Positions 18,106 through 26,400 of a DNA stretch of 64,000 nt are shown here, piece after piece. The position numbers were made by a program, and so were the translations under genes. Source of the stretch: an uncultured Lachnospiraceae bacterium. Lineage in GTDB: Bacteria; Bacillota; Clostridia; Lachnospirales; Lachnospiraceae. Each line of letters begins with the position of its first letter. Within the stretch, counting starts at the first letter, position 1. The notes under the pieces are model-generated. The model was not told where the DNA came from. It searched no databases and saw only the letters and a list, made by a program, of their open reading frames with translations. The stretch lies in contig CAMKQH010000014.1 of NCBI GenBank assembly GCA_946414885.1, forward strand, positions 39,924 through 103,923. The letters run 5' to 3'.

Positions 18106-18309
18106 TTAGCAATTTCCATTCATATAGTGATCAATTAGCTGATGCTGATTCATTGCATTAGTAGCCCTTGTGTATGCTATCAAATAAGAGATCATCTCTA
18201 AATAAAAGGCATTAAAAGTCAACCTACATCCATTAATCCCACATTCAGGCGTGGTATAAGTAAAACCTCCCTGAATTTTACCCATGGTTTCATTAGAAAT
18301 CTTTCTCAT
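18106..18309 (-). CDS. double-glycine-leader peptide (bacteriocin-like), copy 2
   Basis: This 67-residue precursor has the leader MRKISNETMGKIQGG, again 15 residues with Ile at -12, Ile at -4 and Gly-Gly at -2/-1. The predicted 52-residue product starts FTYTTPECGINGC, sharing the FTYT start and the Cys-4-Cys spacing with copy 1. It then diverges and ends in a lone Cys (YMNGNC). Pairwise, the leader and first 20 core residues are the conserved part; the tails differ strongly, as in two-peptide bacteriocins or in variants with different targets. The ATG follows GGAGGGGACAAG. It is the first gene of the export operon and has its own promoter with direct repeats upstream. Confidence 0.8.
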   Translation of the reverse strand: MRKISNETMGKIQGGFTYTTPECGINGCRLTFNAFYLEMISYLIAYTRATNAMNQHQLIDHYMNGNC

Positions 18310-18359
18310 CTTGTCCCCTCCACCCTATAGAATATTCAATAAGATTCCTTTATCTTTTA

Positions 18360-18428
18360 ATTATCTATTAGAACAATTCATCTATCAACTACTTGTTGAT
18401 GAACGACGTTTTTTTTTGATGAACAACA
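18360..18428 (-). promoter_or_regulatory. peptide-operon promoter with upstream direct repeats
   Basis: On the minus strand, -35 TTGATA (18383-18388), a 17-base spacer and -10 GATAAT (18360-18365) lie about 50 bases before the ATG at 18309. Directly upstream are two copies of a TTCATCAA-type element. In plus-strand form they are TTGATGAACGACG (18396-18408) and TTGATGAACAACA (18416-18428), exactly 20 bases apart. Repeats at this distance next to a -35 suit a dimeric activator. No regulator gene is present in the window. Confidence 0.55.
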
Positions 18429-18460
18429 TTTTTTATCGTTCTTCGCAGAAAAGCGAACAA

Positions 18461-18512
18461 CAAAAGAAGCCGCCGAAGCGACTTCCGTAAAAATCCCTGA
18501 CAAAATTTTATG
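18461..18512 (+). pseudogene. short remnant of an ABC-class ATPase gene
   Basis: Twenty-seven bases (18461-18487) are identical to codons inside the ATPase gene at 11824-11850. The frame continues as KEAAEATSVKIPDKILC and then a stop, against KEAAEATSDKIETPDKLVIS in the intact gene. No other part of the gene is recognisable nearby. It is probably scar DNA from a duplication or rearrangement at the edge of the island. Confidence 0.45.
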
Positions 18513-18535
18513 CTAACCAATAATGAGGATGAAAC

Positions 18536-18913
18536 CTACAAAAACCAAACTCCCGCCAGTAATCCAAGGTGAATTACAAGACGAACCACGTGATGCGAAT
18601 AATTGGGCTTTTTCTTGAGCACAAATCCATTATGGTACGCGCACGCTGAAATGATCAACAAATCCAACGCCAGCAACAGGATTCCTACTACTTCCTTGTC
18701 AAAAAGGAAGGCCGGAAGGGAAAGAACCCCAAGAAGAAGCGCCGCATAGTATAAAGCCTTCTTCCATGCGGTAATCCCTTCCGCCTTACTCTTGTGAACG
18801 GAAAAACAATTCAGTACGTTATACAAAATGATGATAACAATAAAAACAATCTTCCCCCAGCTCAATTCGTTTTCTCCCTCTGGCGTTTTTGCCATTTTCC
18901 AAGCATGCGACAC
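18536..18913 (-). CDS. small four-helix membrane protein
   Basis: From a GTG at 18913 the protein has 125 residues. Helices lie at about 20-38, 48-68, 70-88 and 108-125, with almost nothing outside the membrane. The start is uncertain: the GTG touches the stop of the diguanylate cyclase gene, and an ATG six codons later (MAKTPEGENELSW) is an alternative. No family is recognised. It is last in the minus-strand run from mfd, and tight coupling to the cyclase gene suggests a related or accessory role. Confidence 0.6.
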   Translation of the reverse strand: MSHAWKMAKTPEGENELSWGKIVFIVIIILYNVLNCFSVHKSKAEGITAWKKALYYAALLLGVLSLPAFLFDKEVVGILLLALDLLIISACAYHNGFVLKKKPNYSHHVVRLVIHLGLLAGVWFL

Positions 18914-20335
18914 TCAGCGATATTTCTTCTCCGGGTACTTCTGATAGTACCTATCCTTGTCCTCATACATGCGCTTGTCGGCCAGGCTCATGTCCTTCAG
19001 GACGTCGATCTGCCCATTGTCAAAGCTGTATCCCACGGAGAAGCTGACTTCCCCGTCCTGTTCACAAATCTCTTGAAGACGTGCGATCCGGGCCATCAGT
19101 TTCTCCAAGGTGTCATTCAGACATAGGATCATGAATTCATCTCCGCCGGCGCGGTAGATCTCATCCTTCGGAAATACCATGCGCAAAATGGCAGATGCCT
19201 TTTTCAGAAGGCGGTCGCCGGAGGCATGTCCCTCGTGATCGTTTATGACCTTTAGTCCGTTGAGGTCGGCAAAGATGACGCCCATGCTCTTTGGCTTTAC
19301 AAAATCCGGGTTCTCAAACTCTGCCACCCTGTTATTCATGGCATTTCTATTCTTGCTGCCCGTCAAAAGGTCGATGGTGCTCAGCGTCTCCAGACGCTTT
19401 ACCAGCTGATAATTCTCGATCTCGGAGGCAATAAAGAAGGTGGTCAGCTCCAGTACGCCCTTGATCTTTAGCACGTTCTTTACGTCAAAATTGGAGGCCC
19501 AGATATATCCCTGCAATTTCTCATTATACTTTAGCGGGAAGAGCACCAGCGTCTCCACTGCCACTCTCTGCAAGGACTGATACCAATCCGGATTCCGCTT
19601 CTTTAGCATCTGTCTGTCCTGCTCATTTTTGATGATCAGGCAGGAATCGCTGCCAAGAGTATCCTTCCAGGTACTCACGACGTGATAAAACTCCGTGTTC
19701 ATGCTTTCACGCGTGCGGGTCGCCACGTAGCCTTCGCGCACGGAATCTCCAAGGACCGTGCAGGTTCCAGCATCCTCATCCACCAGGAGGATGCAGCAGC
19801 GCCTTGCGCCACAGATCAACCGGATGTCCGTGATGACTTCACTTATGCATTGCTCAAAATCCTTAGTCCCATGTAGCTTAATACAGGCATCCAACACGGC
19901 GGAAGCCACTTCCGGTGCCACGTCCGTCCTGGTGGTCGCGCTGGTCTTCGGTCGCAGATTATAGGAATAAACGCAATATCCAACATTCTCCTGATCTGAA
20001 CTAAGCGGCAGCATGTAAACCTCCAGCCAAAAACCAAGTTCGGCCAGGTCCACGTAGGAATGACGCTGTTCATGCAAAACGGCGCTCCTGTAGCAGTCAT
20101 CCTCGAAGATCAAGTTTTTCTGGAAGCATTCCTCATACGGAACGTCCTTTTGGAACCCATGTCCCCGCACGTTCTGAATTCTTTCGGCATGACCATGGTT
20201 TCCCGCAACCACGCGGATATTCCCGTACCGTCCGTCAGGATAGGTCTCCACGGACATCACGCACGCCATGCATTCATAACTGTCCACTAAGCTTTGAAAA
20301 TCCATGATTATCTGAAGCACTCCTTTCAGATTCAT
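18914..20335 (-). CDS. GAF-GGDEF diguanylate cyclase
   Basis: This protein has up to 473 residues. Its C-terminal third is a GGDEF domain: LLTGSKNRNAMNNR, FADLNGLKVINDHEGHASGD, then YRAGGDEFMIL near residue 400 with the intact active-site motif, so it should make cyclic di-GMP. Upstream is a GAF-like sensor domain (about 150-310) and an N-terminal part of unknown fold. No membrane helices are seen, so it is cytosolic. I see no RxxD inhibitory site just before GGDEF. The ATG at 20335 overlaps the MutS-like stop by four bases but has no good ribosome site. An ATG ten codons later (MDFQSLVDS) has an AGGAG 14 bases upstream, so the start is uncertain. Confidence 0.88.
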   Translation of the reverse strand: MNLKGVLQIIMDFQSLVDSYECMACVMSVETYPDGRYGNIRVVAGNHGHAERIQNVRGHGFQKDVPYEECFQKNLIFEDDCYRSAVLHEQRHSYVDLAELGFWLEVYMLPLSSDQENVGYCVYSYNLRPKTSATTRTDVAPEVASAVLDACIKLHGTKDFEQCISEVITDIRLICGARRCCILLVDEDAGTCTVLGDSVREGYVATRTRESMNTEFYHVVSTWKDTLGSDSCLIIKNEQDRQMLKKRNPDWYQSLQRVAVETLVLFPLKYNEKLQGYIWASNFDVKNVLKIKGVLELTTFFIASEIENYQLVKRLETLSTIDLLTGSKNRNAMNNRVAEFENPDFVKPKSMGVIFADLNGLKVINDHEGHASGDRLLKKASAILRMVFPKDEIYRAGGDEFMILCLNDTLEKLMARIARLQEICEQDGEVSFSVGYSFDNGQIDVLKDMSLADKRMYEDKDRYYQKYPEKKYR

Positions 20336-21984
20336 TCAAATTGCAAAACTTCGTCATACAATTCCAGTCCGAAGCTCGTCATTTCGGGCGCATGCGAAAG
20401 GATCTTGTAGGTTCTCGTCCCGTCCTCAAGGCGCTGTGCGCTCAGGAAGGAGACGCCAGACCACGCCGCATCTGATTTCAGCGTTTGGCCGTCACCACGT
20501 GCCTGCGACTCTTCATATACGCGCTGCGCGAAGGATAACAGATGCGTTACCGTAAGGATCCGGACACCCTCCTCCTTCAGCGCGCGGATAATGCCGTAAG
20601 CGATCTCGGAGCCTTCCTTTTCCGTCGTGGTGGCAAAGGATTCGTTCAATAAAAGCAGGGAATCCTTTCCAAGATTGCTGACGATCTGATCCATCCTGCG
20701 CAGTTCCTCATCCAGTCTTCCGCTGTTCATGGCACTGTCCTCGCGCCTCGTAAAGTGCGTAAAGAAGTTGGGATACAGGCCGCTGCAATACTGCTTTGCA
20801 GGTACCATGAGTCCGCACTGCATCATCACCTGCGCGATCCCGACGCTTCGAAGGAAGGTGGACTTACCTCCCTGATTGGCTCCCGTGACGATCACCAGTG
20901 CCTTACCATCCAGCTTCTCATCATTGCCGACGGTTTCCCCCTTTTGCTTCATGCTCATGACCATTTCCTTTAGGTCTTCGAAGTGAAGGCTCTCCTGCCC
21001 TCCCACCTCCGGGAAGCAATAATCCAATTTATGTCGCTGCATCTGGTATTTGATATTAATGGCTCCCAGATAAAAGGCAATCTGGAAGCGAAGCTGGTCG
21101 AAAAACTGTCCTAAGGAATTTGCCATGTTGCTGCAACACGCATATACGTAATTCACGGCCTCAAATTCCAGCTGCGCCGCGTCCTCCCGCATCGCCTGGT
21201 CCTTGTACAGCGCGATCACGCCAGGCGTCAGACTGTTCACCTGTCCCTGGATCTTCGCTTTGATGCCATAGGGATTGCTGTATTTCTTTTCGATGGTCTC
21301 AACGTCATTTAGTTTCAGACTGCCAATCTTTAATCCGTCCTCCAGGCCGCACTCCATCCGGATGCGCGGACTGTAGGAATAAAAGACGTTGCGTTTGGGC
21401 TGGCGAACGGTCACGTCCGTATAGAACGACAGGTCCTGCAGGATCTTTTCCAGATTCTGGCGTCTGTCTTCCGAAAACTCATTTTCCAAACGGTCATACA
21501 GATCGCGGAAGCCCTTGGAGTGCAAGTTTTCTTTGTACTCCCTGAGGATTTCCTTCACCTTCTGCATGCCGGAAGTAAGGAGCCGGAGCACTTGGAGATC
21601 CGTGATCAGCTCCGCCTTGGTATCGCGGATTCCCGTGCCGCCGCGCTTTCTGCCCAGCCTGTCCCACTTTTCCAGGATCTGGCCGGCATGCTGATACAGC
21701 TTCCCGACAAAGTCCTCATTCGCCAGGCAATCCTGTAAAATCTCCTGGCGGTACCTCACTTCTTCCCTGGTTTTTAACGGAACGCACGCAACCCTTTTCA
21801 CGGCAAAGCCAACGTAAGCATCCTCATGCTCCGCAAAGACAACTCTGCTTGACTGCACGATGCTGTCCTGTCTTGCGGCCCAGAACAGCGTGTCCAGCCC
21901 CAGGTCCGTCACCATGCTTGCCCAGTCAAAATAGGGATTGACCGGCGTCCACTCCTTATAATCATATAACAAGCCTACGTTCAT
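20332..21984 (-). CDS. MutS-like ATPase lacking mismatch domains (copy B)
   Basis: This 550-residue protein is related to the core and ATPase parts of MutS. Walker A is TGANQGGKST near residue 365, followed by AMNSGRLDEELRRMDQI. The Walker B position reads LLLLNESFATT, with Asn where classical MutS has Asp. THLLSFAQRVYE is the switch region. The N-terminal mismatch-recognition domain and its Phe-x-Glu motif are absent, so it probably recognises another DNA or RNA structure. It overlaps the next gene upstream by four bases. The two are paralogues in one operon downstream of mfd and may form a heterodimer. Confidence 0.82.
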   Translation of the reverse strand: MNVGLLYDYKEWTPVNPYFDWASMVTDLGLDTLFWAARQDSIVQSSRVVFAEHEDAYVGFAVKRVACVPLKTREEVRYRQEILQDCLANEDFVGKLYQHAGQILEKWDRLGRKRGGTGIRDTKAELITDLQVLRLLTSGMQKVKEILREYKENLHSKGFRDLYDRLENEFSEDRRQNLEKILQDLSFYTDVTVRQPKRNVFYSYSPRIRMECGLEDGLKIGSLKLNDVETIEKKYSNPYGIKAKIQGQVNSLTPGVIALYKDQAMREDAAQLEFEAVNYVYACCSNMANSLGQFFDQLRFQIAFYLGAINIKYQMQRHKLDYCFPEVGGQESLHFEDLKEMVMSMKQKGETVGNDEKLDGKALVIVTGANQGGKSTFLRSVGIAQVMMQCGLMVPAKQYCSGLYPNFFTHFTRREDSAMNSGRLDEELRRMDQIVSNLGKDSLLLLNESFATTTEKEGSEIAYGIIRALKEEGVRILTVTHLLSFAQRVYEESQARGDGQTLKSDAAWSGVSFLSAQRLEDGTRTYKILSHAPEMTSFGLELYDEVLQFE

Positions 21985-23468
21985 GAGAATCTCTCCTTCA
22001 GCTGCTCATAGGTCAACCTGTACTTCTCCACCTGCCGGTTTGCTCCGGCGAGTTCCTCCGCTTCGCTTCTACTGATCTGATAAGTCAGCTTCTGATTCTC
22101 ATCCACGCCCGCGCGCAGGCTCACGACGCCGTCGCAGGCCTTTGAGAGCTCCCCAAGATGGGTCACGTAGATTCCCTTGCAATGCTCCCCGATAAAGTAC
22201 TCCAGCACCCTTTTTCCCATGACGTTCGCATCAAAATTGGCTGCCGTGGTGAAAAGCTCGTTGATCACGACAAATGCATTCTCCTGGCCCTTCTCCATCA
22301 TGGGTTTTAAGCGGACAAGTTCATCCATGAGCTTGCCCCGTCCGGTCTCCGTGCTCTCCTCCACGGAAAAATGCGTCCAGAGATTCCCGTAATGCGGAAC
22401 CTCCGCAAACCGCGCCGGCACGTCGAGCCCCATCTTTGTGAAATAAATGAGTTGTCCAAGACTCCTGGCGTACGTTGTTTTCCCGCCCTGGTTCGGGCCC
22501 GTCAGCACAAAGAAGCTCTCCTCCTGCGCCAGGTAGGCGTCATTGGCAACAACGGTTTTTCCGGATTCGGAATTGACATATGCCAGCGCAAGGTCATATA
22601 ACCCCTTTGTGGACAACACGTTTGAGACCTTGGGCGTACTGAAGACCAGCCCGCGTCCCTCCATTTTCCTCTGAAACTGCGCATATGCAAGATAGTATCC
22701 CATCTCCGTCGCAAGGCGCGCCATTTCAGCGTGAACGTACTTAAATTGCTTTTTATAAAATGCCCCCAGCTTCTCGAAAAAGTCTTTGTGCTTCTTTCGA
22801 AACAGCCGGACGATCTCTTCTTCTAATCTCGAGAAATCCTCATCTGCCTGAAAGGGACTTTTGAAGGTCTTGCCGTGCTCCGGAAAGCTCTCTTCCAAAA
22901 AGGCTTCATAATCTCCCTTTTCCTTCCCCTCTGCAAGCGTAAAACGCTCCTTCTCATAGGTGAGGGTCACGCGAAAGCCTGACAATTCCTGCCAAAGCGC
23001 AGACGTTTCCGCGCTAAACTCCTGAAACGCTTTGTCGGAAAGGAACTTCGCAAGCAGATCCTTTAGACCCTTCAATCCTTCTGACTGAAGCGTTGCCTTC
23101 CCAAGCGCGGCATGCAAGGCCTCCAGGGAAGCCACGTAAAGCTGCGCCTCCCGAAGGTACCACGTCTGTTGTTGCGCTTCATCCTCCGCATTCTCCCTGC
23201 GTGCAGCAAACAGGGCGCGGTCACGGATGCTTCTCTCATATTCCATCATGGCGGCAAATACGTCTTCCTGTTTTACGTCGCCGTAAATGGCCCTCCGGTA
23301 TTCCTCTGACGCCTGATCCGACGGGAAGGATTCATAGAGCTTTCTTACGTCTTCATTCCAATCCTCCGTCACCTTCGCCATGATCTGGTCCAGATTCAAG
23401 TCCGTAAAGAAGACCGGAGCCGAAGCATTTCGTTCTTTAGGTTCACTCAAATTCAACAAACTAAACAT
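21981..23468 (-). CDS. MutS-like ATPase lacking mismatch domains (copy A)
   Basis: This 495-residue protein has Walker A TGPNQGGKTT near residue 322, ESTETGRGKLMDELVRLKPM, a Walker B-like FVVINELFTTA near 399 (again Asn-Glu, not Asp-Glu) and the switch region VTHLGELSKACDG. The middle (about 200-300) is helical clamp-like sequence (DFFEKLGAFYKKQFKYVHAE). The mismatch-binding domain is missing. Its first codons overlap the end of mfd by 16 bases, with GAGGG as ribosome site. The closest annotation would be DNA mismatch repair protein MutS-like. A role in general mismatch repair is unlikely given the missing domain. Confidence 0.82.
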   Translation of the reverse strand: MFSLLNLSEPKERNASAPVFFTDLNLDQIMAKVTEDWNEDVRKLYESFPSDQASEEYRRAIYGDVKQEDVFAAMMEYERSIRDRALFAARRENAEDEAQQQTWYLREAQLYVASLEALHAALGKATLQSEGLKGLKDLLAKFLSDKAFQEFSAETSALWQELSGFRVTLTYEKERFTLAEGKEKGDYEAFLEESFPEHGKTFKSPFQADEDFSRLEEEIVRLFRKKHKDFFEKLGAFYKKQFKYVHAEMARLATEMGYYLAYAQFQRKMEGRGLVFSTPKVSNVLSTKGLYDLALAYVNSESGKTVVANDAYLAQEESFFVLTGPNQGGKTTYARSLGQLIYFTKMGLDVPARFAEVPHYGNLWTHFSVEESTETGRGKLMDELVRLKPMMEKGQENAFVVINELFTTAANFDANVMGKRVLEYFIGEHCKGIYVTHLGELSKACDGVVSLRAGVDENQKLTYQISRSEAEELAGANRQVEKYRLTYEQLKERFS

Positions 23469-26400
23469 TTCATCATTGCCCTCAAAACCGATTCCGTCTT
23501 TTCCAAAAGGAGTGCCTCGTCCGTCTCCACTAGGCCCGTGCGCTGATATTTCAGGGTTAGGTACGGATTCCCGTAAGCAGTGAAGGTAAGTTCTTTCTTA
23601 AACTGCGCAAGGAGCGTCGGAATGCCGGCGGGATCGATGCCCGCGTCAGGGCGGAAGGTGAAGGTCACCTGCCCCGGACGACCCTTTACGTCCGTGAGGA
23701 ACAGCTTGTGCGCCGTCTCACGGATCAAAGCGATACGCAGAAGGTTGTTTGCGCTGGTGGGGATGTCTCCAAAGCGATCCAAAAGCTCATCCTTCATCTC
23801 ATCCCGTTCCTTCTCGCTCTCGATGCCGGCGATGCGCTTGTAAATGTCAAGCTTTTGCTCTTCGTTGACAATGTATTCGGGCGGGATAAAGGCATCGACT
23901 TCCAGGTCCACCTGCGTCGTGAAATCGCCCTCGGATTCCCGCGTGGGTTCGCCCTTTAGCCTTCGCACGGCATCGTTGAGCATCTTGCAGTAGAGTTCAT
24001 ATCCCACGGCCTCCATGTGTCCGTGCTGCGTTGTTCCAAGAAGATTGCCCGCGCCGCGGATCTCTAAGTCCCGCATGGCGATCTTAAATCCGCTGCCAAG
24101 ATCCGTAAACTCGCGGATGGCGGCAAGGCGCTTTTCCGCAACCTCGCTGAGCATGCGGTCCCTCCGGTACATGAGGAACGCATATGCCGTGCGGTTAGAA
24201 CGTCCCACGCGTCCGCGCAGCTGGTACATCTGGGAAAGGCCAAGGCGTTCCGGCTCATGGATGATCATGGTGTTGACGTTGGGGATGTCAAGACCGGTCT
24301 CGATGATGGTGGTGCTCACAAGGACGTCGATCTCGCCGGAGACGAAATCGTACATGATGCGCTCCAGCTCGGCTTCCTTCATCTGGCCGTGGGCAAACGC
24401 CACGTTCGCCTCCGGGAGCATCTCCTGCAGGCGTCTCGTGATTTCTGCGATGTTATTGACTTTATTGTACACGTAATAGACCTGTCCGCCGCGGGCAAGT
24501 TCTCTCGAAACCGCCTCACGGACAAGCTCTTCATTGTATTCACAGACAAAGGTCTGGATCGGGAGGCGGTCCTCCGGTGCCTCCTCCAGAACGCTCATGT
24601 CGCGGATGCCCACGAGGCTCATGTGAAGGGTTCTCGGGATGGGCGTTGCCGTCAGCGTCAGCACGTCCACGTTCTCACGGAGTTTCTTGATCTTCTCCTT
24701 ATGGGCCACGCCAAAGCGCTGTTCCTCGTCGATGACGAGGAGTCCCAAATCCTTATATTGCACGTCCGCGGAAAGGAGCCTGTGGGTTCCGATCACAATG
24801 TCCACAAGACCTTTCTTTAGGTCCGTAATGGTCTTTTTCTGCTCTCCCGCCGTGCGGAAGCGGGACAGGAGCTCCACGCGCACGGGGAAATCCTTCATGC
24901 GCTGCGCGAAGGTGTTATAATGCTGCTGGGCAAGGATCGTCGTCGGAACGAGGTAGGCCACCTGCTTGCCCTCCTGCACGGCCTTGAACGCCGCGCGGAT
25001 GGCGATCTCCGTCTTTCCATAGCCCACGTCGCCGCAGATCAGGCGGTCCATGATCTTGCGGCTCTCCATGTCTGCCTTGGTGTCGGCAATGGCTGCAAGC
25101 TGATCCTCCGTCTCCTCGAAGGGGAACATCTCCTCAAATTCCTTCTGCCAAACGGTATCCTTCCCATAGACAAAGCCTTGGGCCTCCTGGCGGGCTGCAT
25201 AGAGCTCCACGAGATCCTTTGCGACCTCCGCAACGGCGCCCCGCACCTTCTCCTTGGTCTTCGTCCATTCCTTACCGCCAAGCTTATTGAGCTTCGGCAC
25301 CTTTGCGCCTTCTGAGGAAGCATATTTCTGGATGACGTGAAGGCCCGTGGCGGGAATGTAGAGATGCCCGCCGTCGCGGTATTCGATCTTTACGTAATCC
25401 TTTGAGATCCCTTCGGAAGAGATCTTCTCGATGCCCTGGTAAATGCCGAGGCCGTAGCTCTCATGCACCACGTAGTCGCCGACCTTCAGATCGTCAAAGC
25501 CTCCGATCTTCTGGCCCTGATAGAGCTTTTTGCGCTTCTTCTTTTTCTTTTCCGCGCCGAAAATGTCCGTCTCCGCCAGAACAACAAACTTCTGGAGAGG
25601 ATACTCGAATCCGCGCTCCACGTGACCATACGCGGTCAGGACCTCCCCAGGCTGGATCTCGCGCATGGAATTATCGCTGTATACGGCCGTGAGCTCCTGA
25701 TCCCAAAGGTCCTGCGCCAGGCGCTGCGCCCTGGTTCTGGAACCCGAGAGAAGAAGCACCCGGTAACCTTTTTTCTTATAATTCTTCAGATCCTTTACCA
25801 GCGTCTCAAAACTTCCGTTATAAGGCGCCACATTTCTGACGTTTACGTCACATTTGAAGGACGGTTGGAAATATCCGCCCTTGTTATCCATGGCTGCCAA
25901 GGTCACGATGCGTCCCTGGGGCAGGCGCGACGCCGCCTCTTCCCCGGAATACAGGAGCTTCATCTGGCTGGGCAGCACGTAACCCTTCTCCGCCCTCTGG
26001 GCCATGCTCTCACGGAATTCGAGTTCCACTGCTTCGGCCTGCTCCTTGACCCGCATGGGCTCCTCAAGGAAGTACGCAACTTGGGCAGACTTGGTACCCG
26101 CGCCGCTTTCCTTCCTACCGCCGGTTTCCTTGGCACCCGCAGTTTCAGGTCTCTCGCTTATGTTTACGCCTGTGGTTCCGGACTTCTCGCCGACATTTGC
26201 GCCCGTGGTTCCGGTTTTCTCACCGGCGGCGTAACGCTCGATCATCTCAGGAAGCGTCACCGTATCTTCATAAAAGTAATTCAAATAACTTTCCAGATTG
26301 ACGGCGCCCCGCAGCTCCAGCTTGTCGGCAAATTCCTTCGCCAGGGACTTTACCCTGTGGGCTTCCTCCGTCAGAAACTGATCCCGGAATTTCTTTTCCT

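Noticed and set aside
18284..18490. 68-codon plus-strand open frame
   Set aside because: It runs through the promoter and repeat region of the peptide operon and reads the ATPase remnant in the wrong frame.
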